This document shows positions 1 through 7,113 of a stretch of 64,000 bases of DNA, piece by piece. The notes under the pieces are model-generated. The model ran no database searches. It was not told the origin of the DNA and saw only the letters and a list, made by a program, of their open reading frames with translations. Each line of letters opens with the position of its first letter. Positions within the stretch are counted from its first letter, which is position 1. A program made the translations under genes and the position numbers. Source of the DNA: Geitlerinema sp. BBD 1991-9 (lineage in GTDB: Bacteria > Cyanobacteriota > Cyanobacteriia > Cyanobacteriales > Geitlerinemataceae); the NCBI GenBank assembly GCA_001657325.1, contig LWRO01000017.1, positions 62,001-126,000 of the forward strand, read 5' to 3'.

Positions 1-1533
1 AATTTCTACTTTGCGCTGTCGCCGCATAATTTCCCAACTGAATTCGTTGAGTTTCAGGACGGGATAGCCATCCGTGGTTTCGTTCACAAATCCCCGCTGT
101 TTGAGCGAACGAGCCAATAGCTTCCAATCGTCCGCCGTGCGATCTTTTCCAATTCCGTAAGTCGAGAGTTTGTTGTGGCCGTATTTCTCGATCTTCGGCT
201 TGCGCGAACCCCGCAACACGTCGATGATGTGGTTGGTGCCAAAGCGTTCCTGACATCGAGCCACACAAGACAGGAATTTCATCGCTTCGATCGTCCAGTC
301 TTCAACCGGTTTGGGATGGCGACAGTTATCGCACTGCTCGCACTTGTGGGGAAGTATTTCGCCGAAATAACGCAGTTGAATGGCTTTCCGGCATTCCGTA
401 CTGTCGGCGTAGTCGATGACTTGACGCAGTTGTTGCTTGGCGATGCGCTGTTCTTGAGGGTCGGGTTTCCGATCGATAATCCACTCGACCTTACTCACGT
501 CGCCGTAACTGAAAAAGAGGATACAGCGAGAGGGTTCGCCGTCGCGTCCGGCGCGTCCCGTTTCTTGGTAGTAACTTTCGAGGGTTTTGGGAAGGTTGTA
601 GTGGATGACAAAGCGAACGTCGGGTTTGTCGATTCCCATTCCAAAGGCGATCGTGGCGACGATGACCTGTACGTCGTCGCGAATGAAGCGGGTTTGATGG
701 TTGGCCCGATCGAGATCGTCCATTCCCGCGTGGTAGGGAAGCGCTAAAATCCCGTCGTTTTGGAGTCGATCGGCCAGTTCGTCCACTTGGCGGCGACTGA
801 GACAGTAGATAATTCCCGAACCGCCTTGTCGGACGATTTGAAGCACTTCAGCATAGGTGCTGCGGGTTTTGGGGCGAACTTCGTAATAGAGGTTGGGACG
901 GTGGAAACTGGCGACGTGGACGTGGGGACTGCGGAGTGCGAGTTGTTGGAGGATGTCTTGACGGACGCGATCGGTGGCGGTAGCGGTTAACGCCATGACG
1001 GGAACGTCGGGATAGCGTTGGCGGAGGATGGAAAGTTGGCGGTATTCCGGACGGAAATCGTGGCCCCATTCGGAGACGCAGTGCGCTTCGTCGATGGCGA
1101 ATCCGCCGAGGCCAACGCTCGCTCGAGTGAGATCGAGGAACTGTAGAAAATTTTCGCTGACGAGGCGTTCGGGTGCGACGTAGAGCAGTTTCACGCGGCC
1201 GTCGAGAACGGCACGAGACCGCTCGCGGACTTCGTGGCCGCTCACGGTGCTGTTGAGGAAAGTCGCACCGATCCCGTTGTTTTGCAAGGCTTCCACTTGG
1301 TCTTGCATGAGAGCGATCAGGGGCGAAACGACCACCGTTACCCCAGAACGCAGAAGTGCGGGAAGTTGAAAACAGAGGGATTTTCCGCCTCCTGTGGGCA
1401 TGACGACGAGCAGATCGCGATTTTGAAGGGCGGTTTCGATAATCTGCTGCTGGCCGGGACGAAATCGATCGTAACCGAAGTATTGCTTGAGGGCGTTTTC
1501 GAGGGATGCCGGACGTGCGATCGGTGCGGACAT
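1..1533 (-). CDS. recQ: ATP-dependent DNA helicase RecQ (C-terminus beyond window)
   Basis: This is a superfamily 2 3'-5' DNA helicase that unwinds recombination and stalled-fork intermediates in the cytoplasm. The ATG at 1533 opens a frame that stays open to base 1, giving 511 residues. Visible features, in order, are motif 0 ([10 protein letters not shown], about residues 19-28), Walker A (MPTGGGKS, 45-52), the DEAH box in [18 protein letters not shown], motif III (ALTATAT), and motif VI ([12 protein letters not shown]). The RecQ zinc-binding region follows, with cysteines in CRKAI and in KCEQCDNC. After it comes a winged-helix-like segment up to the window edge. The missing part would hold the end of that domain and any HRDC domain. 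The gene lies 58 bp downstream of the fasciclin gene on the same strand, so the two could be co-transcribed. Family assignment is firm; whether an HRDC domain is present cannot be seen. Confidence 0.95.
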   Translation of the reverse strand, partial: MSAPIARPASLENALKQYFGYDRFRPGQQQIIETALQNRDLLVVMPTGGGKSLCFQLPALLRSGVTVVVSPLIALMQDQVEALQNNGIGATFLNSTVSGHEVRERSRAVLDGRVKLLYVAPERLVSENFLQFLDLTRASVGLGGFAIDEAHCVSEWGHDFRPEYRQLSILRQRYPDVPVMALTATATDRVRQDILQQLALRSPHVHVASFHRPNLYYEVRPKTRSTYAEVLQIVRQGGSGIIYCLSRRQVDELADRLQNDGILALPYHAGMDDLDRANHQTRFIRDDVQVIVATIAFGMGIDKPDVRFVIHYNLPKTLESYYQETGRAGRDGEPSRCILFFSYGDVSKVEWIIDRKPDPQEQRIAKQQLRQVIDYADSTECRKAIQLRYFGEILPHKCEQCDNCRHPKPVEDWTIEAMKFLSCVARCQERFGTNHIIDVLRGSRKPKIEKYGHNKLSTYGIGKDRTADDWKLLARSLKQRGFVNETTDGYPVLKLNEFSWEIMRRQRKVEI

Positions 1534-1591
1534 GAAACTCTGAAACGGGCGGACACCCCTTCTATATTAAGGGAACTCGCGGTCTTTCACT

Positions 1592-1993
1592 TTAACCCAT
1601 TAAAAGAACGTTGTCGATAACGTGAACGATGCCGTTTTGTGCTTCGATATCAGCTCGAACAACGGTGGCATTTTTGACCTCAAACTCGTCGGAACAGTCG
1701 ATCGAAATGGGGGAGCCTTCTACAGAAGTCAGCGTGGAAATATTTTCGAGATCGGCACGGGTGTACTTTCCAGAAACGACGTGATATTTGAGAATTCGTG
1801 CGAGTTGTGGGGGATTTTGTAAAAGAGTCGTTGCCGTTCCGGGGGGGAGTTTCGAGAACGCTTCATCTGTGGGTGCGAATACCGTGAAGGGCCCCGGACT
1901 TTTGAGGGTTTCGACGAGGTCGGCCGCTTTCACGGCAGCAACCAGCGTTTCAAACAAACCGGCTTCTACTGCAATATCGATAATATCTGCCAT
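1592..1993 (-). CDS. single-domain fasciclin (FAS1) protein
   Basis: The 133-residue protein is one FAS1 domain with nothing added. The H1 signature [15 protein letters not shown] (about 37-51) and the H2-like [12 protein letters not shown] (about 120-131) are both present. There is no signal peptide or membrane segment: it starts [12 protein letters not shown] directly at the domain, as in many cyanobacterial FAS1 proteins. FAS1 domains usually mediate adhesion. The role of the unexported cyanobacterial versions is not established, so no specific function is assigned. It precedes recQ by 58 bp on the same strand and is divergent from the antiporter gene. Confidence 0.9.
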   Translation of the reverse strand: MADIIDIAVEAGLFETLVAAVKAADLVETLKSPGPFTVFAPTDEAFSKLPPGTATTLLQNPPQLARILKYHVVSGKYTRADLENISTLTSVEGSPISIDCSDEFEVKNATVVRADIEAQNGIVHVIDNVLLMG

Positions 1994-2161
1994 GTCGATT
2001 TCGTTTTTTTTCTAAAAAAATTTTATAGTATCTTAAAAGAAAAGTAACAAATTGTCTTGCGATTTTAAGATTCAAAGGGCAAAAAACTGAACGAAGTGAG
2101 TTTTCCTACGGGAAAGGCCGCGATCGTCAGAACTCGCTCTTTTTACACACGGTCGAAACGA

Positions 2162-4222
2162 ATGGAACAACTGCAACAACTGTTACCAGATACGCCACTC
2201 GTTCCGTTTACGATTCTGCTGTTGGTGGTTCTCACTGTGCCGCCAATGTTCGAGCGGCTACGCCTGCCGGGACTGGTGGGACTGATTGTAGCAGGCGTTC
2301 TACTCGGAACGGATGGCTTGGGACTGCTCGATCCCGAAGCCGACTACATGAAACTGTTTACAGATGTCGGCAAAATCTATTTGATGTTTGTAGCTGGATT
2401 GGAAATCGATCTGGCGGAGTTTCGTAAGAAAAAAGATCGATCGATCGGATTTGGCATCGCCACGTTTTCGCTGCCTCTCGTGATGGGGACAGTACTGGGA
2501 CTTCTGTTTGGTTTCGGTCTCAATACCTCGATTCTCATCGGTTCCTTGATGGCCTCCCATACGCTTCTCGGCTATCCCATCATCACGCGGTTGGGCGTTG
2601 CTGGAAACGAAGTGGTTACCGTTACGATCGGGGCGACGATTTTCACCGATATCGCAGCTTTGATGGTGTTGGCCATCTGCGTCTCGATTCACCAAGGCGA
2701 CTTTTCAGTGGCGAGTTTGGTCATGCAACTCACGGCGCTCGGACTCTATACCGCAGCAGTTTTGTTCGGTTTAGACCGGGCTGGGAAATCGTACTTCCGC
2801 CGCACGGGGGACGAGGAAAGCAATCAATTTTTGTTCGTATTGCTGGCAGTGTTCCTCGCCTCGGTCGGGGCCCAAGTTATCAACGTCGATAAGATCGTCG
2901 GTGCGTTTTTGGCGGGCTTGGCGGTTAACGATGTCGTCGGACGGGGTCCGCTGGAAGACAAGGTGGAATTCGTCGGGAGTACGCTGTTTATCCCGTTTTT
3001 TTTCGTGGGAATGGGATTGTTGCTCGACGTGTCGGCGTTTTTGGAGAGCTTTACCGCGAATTTCGGCTTGATGGTGAGTATTGTCGGGACGCTGCTGGTG
3101 AGCAAGTTTCTGGCGGCACTGTTCGTTAAACCGCTCTACAGCTACAACTGGAACGACACGATGACGATGTGGTCGCTGTCTATCCCCCAGGTGGCGGCCA
3201 CGTTGGCAGCCGCTCTGGCGGGAAAGCAAGCGGGGTTGATTCCAGAGTCGGTGTTTAACAGTGTCGTGGTGTTGATGCTCGTCACGTCGGTCGTGGGTCC
3301 GGTGGTCACGTCTCAGTTTGCGCGGAAGTTACCGCTGTCCGTGGCGACGTTGGACGCTCCGGAACCGGAAACCCCCAAGCTGATTCCGTTTTTCCAGTCA
3401 GAAAAGCCGTTTACGGTATTGGCTCCCGTGTCGAATCCACTGACCGAGCGATATTTGATCGAAATGGCGGCGATTTTAGCCAGACAGCGATCGGGGTCGA
3501 TCGTTCCGCTTTCGGTCGTCACGGCACACGCTTACATGGACGAACCGGAGTTAGACGTGGCGATTCAGCGCAGCGAACGTCTCCTCCAACGGGCGATCGA
3601 GGTCAGTCAAGAGTTTGAGGTGGAGGCTTCCCCGCGCATCCGCATCGATAGCGACGTGGCACACGGGATCAGTCGCACGGCTCGCGAACAGAATGCGAGC
3701 GCGATCGTGATGGGATGGAACGAAAACCTCAGCATTCGATCGAGGCTGTTTGGGAATGTTATCGACGGCGTGTTTTGGTCGTCTCACTGTCCGGTGGGGG
3801 TGATGAGATTGCTCGACGATCCGTTACAGATCCATCGAATTTTGGTGCCGGTGAAAAGTCTCGCACCGCAGGTGGTGGAAGCAATGCGGTTCGCGCAGTT
3901 GTTTGCAGAGTCGATCGAGGCGGAGTTGACGTTGCTGCACGTGTGCGATCGACAGACGACTCCGGGACAGATCGAGGCGTTCGAGTCTTCCTTGTGGAAA
4001 GTGTTTTCGCAAACGCCAACCAAGGTGGAGGCGGAAATGAAAACCATTGTTGACGACGATGTGGCACAGGCGATTTTAGTGGCGGCTCGATCGACGGACA
4101 TGGTGGTGTTGTGTTCTCGCCGTCGTCGTACAGCGGGGGGTTTGGCGGTGAGTGACGTAGCCGCACAAATCGTCGGACAACTGACCTGTTCGATGGTGCT
4201 GTTTGGAGAGCCACACTGGTAG
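2162..4222 (+). CDS. CPA2-family cation/proton antiporter with C-terminal universal-stress-protein domains
   Basis: The predicted 686-residue protein has an N-terminal membrane domain (about residues 15-400, roughly 12 hydrophobic helices) of the Na+(K+)/H+ exchanger type. It contains the early motif LRLPGLVGLIVAGVLLG and an intramembrane GAFLAGLAVN segment typical of CPA2 proteins. The remainder, about 415-686, looks like two tandem cytosolic UspA-like domains (FTVLAPVSNPLTERYLIE; HRILVPVKSLAPQVVEAM), which may bind nucleotide and gate transport. A GTG start at 2096 would add 22 residues, but the ATG at 2162 places the first helix at the usual distance and is preferred. The ion (Na+ or K+) cannot be deduced. 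It stands alone, divergent from the fasciclin gene. Confidence 0.9.
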   Translation: MEQLQQLLPDTPLVPFTILLLVVLTVPPMFERLRLPGLVGLIVAGVLLGTDGLGLLDPEADYMKLFTDVGKIYLMFVAGLEIDLAEFRKKKDRSIGFGIATFSLPLVMGTVLGLLFGFGLNTSILIGSLMASHTLLGYPIITRLGVAGNEVVTVTIGATIFTDIAALMVLAICVSIHQGDFSVASLVMQLTALGLYTAAVLFGLDRAGKSYFRRTGDEESNQFLFVLLAVFLASVGAQVINVDKIVGAFLAGLAVNDVVGRGPLEDKVEFVGSTLFIPFFFVGMGLLLDVSAFLESFTANFGLMVSIVGTLLVSKFLAALFVKPLYSYNWNDTMTMWSLSIPQVAATLAAALAGKQAGLIPESVFNSVVVLMLVTSVVGPVVTSQFARKLPLSVATLDAPEPETPKLIPFFQSEKPFTVLAPVSNPLTERYLIEMAAILARQRSGSIVPLSVVTAHAYMDEPELDVAIQRSERLLQRAIEVSQEFEVEASPRIRIDSDVAHGISRTAREQNASAIVMGWNENLSIRSRLFGNVIDGVFWSSHCPVGVMRLLDDPLQIHRILVPVKSLAPQVVEAMRFAQLFAESIEAELTLLHVCDRQTTPGQIEAFESSLWKVFSQTPTKVEAEMKTIVDDDVAQAILVAARSTDMVVLCSRRRRTAGGLAVSDVAAQIVGQLTCSMVLFGEPHW

Positions 4223-4226
4223 GAGG

Positions 4227-4280
4227 GCAGTGAACAGTGAGCAGTGAGCAGTGAGCAGTGAGCAGTGAGCAGTGAGCAGT
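4227..4280 (+). repeat. heptanucleotide tandem repeat (GCAGTGA)n
   Basis: Nearly eight consecutive copies of a 7-bp unit (GCAGTGA, with one GAACAGT-type variant near the start) begin 5 bp after the antiporter stop codon. Cyanobacteria are known to carry short tandemly repeated heptamers (STRR sequences) outside genes, and this fits that class. It is too short-period and lacks spacers, so it is not a CRISPR array. Copy number is likely to vary between strains. Confidence 0.9.
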
Positions 4281-4563
4281 CGCCAGTTGCCAGCTCGGCG
4301 AGCAGCTTAACGCGCTCTTAATGAAAATAACTTGCATTAATTAGCGAGATCTTCTAGACTAATCGTTAATGACTCCCGTTCTGGGAGACGTGTCTCAGAT
4401 GGATGACAGGTGTTATTCGATCGCCCAGAAGCCTATTTTTCTCGGGTGTTCTGCTGTTAACACCGAATCGTCCCATCAAGTCATCGACCGATTCTATTGA
4501 GATTTCATACCAATAGATTAACGTCGATATTCCTACGGTCTTTTATCGAGAAAAATAGAACTT
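4281..4563. other. intergenic region upstream of bfd; one candidate Fur box
   Basis: No gene is supported here. At 4320-4338 there is a 9-1-9 imperfect inverted repeat (AATGAAAAT A ACTTGCATT, 7 of 9 positions paired) in AT-rich DNA. It resembles a ferric-uptake-regulator site and lies about 225 bp upstream of the iron-related bfd gene. This is a weak, position-driven inference. A short CTCCC/GGGAG hairpin lies near 4366-4382. Confidence 0.3.
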
Positions 4564-4752
4564 ATGTACGTCTGTATTTGTAACCCCATTACGGATTCTC
4601 AAGTGCGTCAAGCCATCTCTGAAGGGTGTCAGTCACTCTGCGATCTGCGCGAAACCCTAGGTTTGGCGAAAGTTTGTGGCCGTTGTGAGGAGCATGTGTG
4701 CGATCTACTTCAGAACACAGAAGATCGAGTCCGCGAAGCTAAATGTGCTTAG
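4564..4752 (+). CDS. bfd: bacterioferritin-associated ferredoxin-like [2Fe-2S] protein
   Basis: This 62-residue protein has the four-cysteine pattern of the BFD-like [2Fe-2S] fold: CIC at residues 4-6 and KVCGRCEEHV near 38-47, with a further cysteine in the tail. Bfd proteins pass electrons to bacterioferritin to release stored iron. The same fold is also used in nitrite-reductase and NifU-type proteins, so the partner is inferred. The inference is supported by a bacterioferritin gene 1 kb downstream on the same strand. The gap is too large for an obvious operon. The ATG start gives a standard-length family member. Confidence 0.85.
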   Translation: MYVCICNPITDSQVRQAISEGCQSLCDLRETLGLAKVCGRCEEHVCDLLQNTEDRVREAKCA

Positions 4753-4943
4753 GGCGTGAAGCGGGATGTGAAACGAAGCATCGATCTCAAATGTCGGTTT
4801 CTTCAAGATCGGCTTTACGGGCTGGAAGCCCGCGCGACGAACGGTTCGGTTGTGATTTTCAAAATCCCGATCTCGAAGGCGGAGTCGATCGACAGTGAGA
4901 TCGTTGACGGAAGAAGACATCGATCGAGTGGGGATGTCTCGAA

Positions 4944-5159
4944 CTAATCGATTTTCCGAATCACGGGATATCCGTCAGAATTGTTACCCGTCCTGACAAA
5001 AGACATCAAGCTTCGATACATATCGATTGTCGAGGGTTTGGGTGCAATCTCCGTCGGATTCGCGACACGGTAAGTCAGTCCCTTAAACTGAGCGACACGA
5101 TAAGTGTTGTGAGTTGCGTGGGGTCTGTCTGGAGGTTTAGGGTCGAACGGGTCGTACAT
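4944..5159 (-). CDS. possible small hypothetical protein
   Basis: A 71-codon frame starts at an ATG and encodes a compositionally plausible but unrecognised protein (MYDPFDPKPPDRPHATHN...GYPVIRKID). No signal peptide or membrane segment is visible. Its support is only that it is the best open frame in a 1 kb gap between bfd and the bacterioferritin gene. No strong ribosome-binding site is visible (only a weak GAAGAG some 10 bases upstream). It could be non-coding. Confidence 0.3.
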   Translation of the reverse strand: MYDPFDPKPPDRPHATHNTYRVAQFKGLTYRVANPTEIAPKPSTIDMYRSLMSFVRTGNNSDGYPVIRKID

Positions 5160-5375
5160 CGTTAGCTCTTCGCTTGTCTGTTAAATTTAGAATAGCGAGG
5201 TATGAGAGAGATTTCCGCGATCGCTGTCTCCCCGCCTCATAGCGATCGATCCACGTTTTCAGTGATTCGATTGAAACGCGCTACACGATCGAAATCACGC
5301 TACCCCCACGAACTCGAGTAGGCGGATCTTCTTCGAGATCGAGCCGAGGGAATTGGCGTTTGACAGAGAAGATTC

Positions 5376-5403
5376 CGTGTAGTGGTCGATCGACCACTAC
5401 ACG
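5376..5403. repeat. perfect 28-bp palindrome
   Basis: The two 14-base arms (left arm CGTGTAGTGGTCGA) are exact reverse complements with no loop, centred on a CGATCG-type core. It lies 349 bp before the bacterioferritin start. It could be a dimeric-regulator site, a cruciform or a dispersed repeat. Nothing nearby decides between these. Confidence 0.9.
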
Positions 5404-5712
5404 AAACTGGGTTTATGTCACACTGGGAGGTACACACGACGACCCAGCTCGTTCGATCCCTCAATCGGTATTATTTGATACTCAAAGATCTCTAAAACTT
5501 ACCGTTTCCAAATCACCATTTCAGCTTCGAGCGACTCACGTGACGAACGAAGTAACAAGCGATTCGGGCGTTCTCTGACAGAGAGCGCCCGGGGTTGCAT
5601 CAGTTCTTTTATCTAAGGACACTTGTTGTCCCTAAAGTCATTCGATCGTCGAACGAAAATCAAATTTTACTGATTTTTTATATTTTTCAAATGCCATCGA
5701 TCTGCTAAGGTA

Positions 5713-5718
5713 TATAAT
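5713..5718 (+). promoter_or_regulatory. probable -10 element (TATAAT) of the bacterioferritin gene
   Basis: The hexamer matches the sigma-70 -10 consensus exactly and is followed after about 20 bases by a strong GGAGG ribosome-binding site and the TTG start at 5752. No -35 consensus is found at 16-18 bp. Confidence 0.5.
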
Positions 5719-5751
5719 CAGAAAACTTGATATTTTAATGGAGGTGTACCG

Positions 5752-6216
5752 TTGCAAGGCGATCCCCAAGTTATTCAACATCTCAACAAAGTCCTGACCA
5801 ACGAGTTAACAGCAATTAACCAGTACTTCCTTCACGCCCGAATGTACAAAAATTGGGGACTCAACACACTGGGAGACCACGAATATCACGAGTCGATCGA
5901 TGAGATGAAACACGCCGATGCAGTCATCGAGCGTATTTTATTATTGGAAGGGCTGCCCAATCTTCAGGATTTGCACAAACTCAAAATCGGACAAGACGTT
6001 CCAGAATGTCTGGCTTGCGATCTCGATTTAGAGCGTTCTGCACAGGCAATCTTGAAAGAAGGTATTGCATACTGCGAATCGGTCAACGATTTCGTATCGA
6101 GATCGGTTCTTCGCAATATCTTAGACGATACAGAAGAACACATTGACTTTCTCGAAACTCAATTAGAACTCGTCGAGAAGGTTGGCGTACAAAACTATCT
6201 TCAATCGCAAATGTAA
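5752..6216 (+). CDS. bfr: bacterioferritin, BfrB-like (heme ligand kept, one ferroxidase ligand replaced)
   Basis: The 154-residue protein aligns along its length with bacterioferritin, which stores iron in a 24-mer shell. The start is TTG, chosen because a GGAGG ribosome-binding site lies 7 bases upstream and the N-terminus ([15 protein letters not shown]) matches the family start. Ferroxidase-site residues E18, E51, H54, E94 and H130 and the heme ligand M52 are present. The position equal to E127 of E. coli Bfr is threonine (DDTEEH). Cyanobacteria such as Synechocystis are known to use two bacterioferritins, one carrying the di-iron ligands and one the heme ligand. This protein fits the latter kind and may need a BfrA partner that is not in this window. 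Bfd (4564) is the likely reductase partner. Confidence 0.93.
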   Translation: MQGDPQVIQHLNKVLTNELTAINQYFLHARMYKNWGLNTLGDHEYHESIDEMKHADAVIERILLLEGLPNLQDLHKLKIGQDVPECLACDLDLERSAQAILKEGIAYCESVNDFVSRSVLRNILDDTEEHIDFLETQLELVEKVGVQNYLQSQM

Positions 6217-6250
6217 TCCGCTAATCGGCGCAATTGCCGATCGAACTGAC

Positions 6251-6811
6251 ATGGAAATTCGGAAGTCAGAATTGCGTCGATCGCTGTTAAAAACTCGCCA
6301 GTCGTTGTCCGATCGAGAGTGGCGCGATCTCAACAATCGATTGTGCGTTCAGCTGGCTTCTCATCCCAACTTCGTTTCCGCCAAAACGGTGTTGGGATAT
6401 TTTAGCTTTCGTCGAGAGCCGGATTTAACGCCGTTAGTGTCCGACGATCGAACCTGGGGATTTCCACGTTGTGTTGAAAAATCCCTGGCTTGGCATCGTT
6501 GGCAGCCGGGGGAACTCCTAGTCGAAGGAGCGTTTGGTATTCGCGAACCCCATCCAGAAACAGTATCGATCGATCCAGAAACGGTGGATTTAATGCTCGT
6601 TCCAGCCGTGGCTTGCGATCGACGGGGCTATCGGTTGGGATATGGGGGCGGATTTTACGATCGACTGCTGAGTCATCCCGCTTGGCAGCGGGTTCCGACG
6701 CTCGGCATTGTCTTCGGGTTTGCCTGTTTGCCCGAATTGCCGATCGACGGGTGGGATCGGCGTTTGGCGGGCGTGTGTACGGAGTCGCAGGTGTGGCAAG
6801 TTGCGGGTTGA
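6251..6811 (+). CDS. 5-formyltetrahydrofolate cyclo-ligase
   Basis: This enzyme converts 5-formyl-THF plus ATP to 5,10-methenyl-THF in folate one-carbon metabolism. The 186-residue protein starts MEIRKSELRRSLL, has the folate-binding WGFPR-type segment in the middle, and carries the hallmark GYGGGFYDR near residues 134-142. An upstream extension of this frame overlaps the end of bfr, so the ATG at 6251, 34 bp after bfr, is preferred. Length and motifs are standard. It may be co-transcribed with bfr. Confidence 0.93.
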   Translation: MEIRKSELRRSLLKTRQSLSDREWRDLNNRLCVQLASHPNFVSAKTVLGYFSFRREPDLTPLVSDDRTWGFPRCVEKSLAWHRWQPGELLVEGAFGIREPHPETVSIDPETVDLMLVPAVACDRRGYRLGYGGGFYDRLLSHPAWQRVPTLGIVFGFACLPELPIDGWDRRLAGVCTESQVWQVAG

Positions 6812-6843
6812 GCGGAAATTTTCAAAAAATTTCTCGAACACCC

Positions 6844-6873
6844 TTGCACTTTTTAAAAATCCTGTGCTACGAT
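6844..6873 (+). promoter_or_regulatory. promoter of tRNA-Val (TTGCAC - 18 bp - extended TACGAT)
   Basis: A -35-like TTGCAC at 6844-6849 and a TACGAT -10 at 6868-6873, preceded by TGC (extended -10), place the start site near 6880, a few bases before the mature tRNA. Confidence 0.65.
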
Positions 6874-6884
6874 TAGAAACCGTC

Positions 6885-6958
6885 GGACGCATAGCTCAGT
6901 TGGTTAGAGCACCACGTTGACATCGTGGGGGTCACTGGTTCGAGTCCAGTTGTGTCCA
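6885..6958 (+). tRNA. tRNA-Val (anticodon GAC)
   Basis: The 74-base sequence folds into a full cloverleaf. It has a 7-bp acceptor (GGACGCA with TGTGTCC, one G-U), a D-arm GCTC/GAGC, an anticodon stem CCACG/CGTGG with loop TTGACAT, and a T-arm ACTGG/CCAGT with loop TTCGAGT. The anticodon GAC reads valine codons GUC and GUU. CCA is not encoded. A promoter precedes it and an intrinsic terminator follows. Confidence 0.97.
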
Positions 6959-6976
6959 CTTTTCACTCACCGTGTT

Positions 6977-7008
6977 AACCCCTGGCTTTCTACCGAGCCG
7001 GGGGTTTT
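6977..7008 (+). terminator. intrinsic terminator after tRNA-Val
   Basis: An 11-bp stem (AACCCCTGGCT / AGCCGGGGGTT, one G-T pair) with an 8-base loop ends in a TTTT run, 18 bp after the tRNA. Confidence 0.85.
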
Positions 7009-7113
7009 CGCATATGGACAACCCAACCCGAACGTCCTCCAACCTTCGATCGAATCGCGCTCGCCTCCAGCCGATTTAGCCCCCTGCCGATGTCTCGAGG
7101 GGCAGCTGAAACA

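Larger units (their letters stand above)
5160..5751. other. long 5' region of the bacterioferritin gene
   Basis: No convincing gene is present; the longest frame (5360-5578) runs through a palindrome and has no family features. Two structural elements stand out: the 28-bp palindrome at 5376-5403 (separate entry) and a hairpin at 5566-5590 (11-bp arms GGGCGTTCTCT / AGAGAGCGCCC with one G-T pair and a 3-base loop). The hairpin lacks a following T-run, so it is more likely a transcript structure than a strong intrinsic terminator. A TATAAT hexamer at 5713-5718 lies 34 bp before the start codon. The -35 region at 17 bp spacing (AATGCC) is poor, so an activator or another sigma factor may be involved. 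Confidence 0.5.

Noticed and set aside
175-747. 190-codon frame antisense to recQ
   Set aside because: It lies wholly opposite a clear RecQ helicase reading frame with conserved motifs.
4227-4280. Tandem repeat as a CRISPR array
   Set aside because: Units are 7 bp without spacers and no cas genes are nearby.
4756-4947. 63-codon frame after bfd
   Set aside because: Its start codon is 3 bases after the bfd stop, but no ribosome-binding site or family-like composition is seen.
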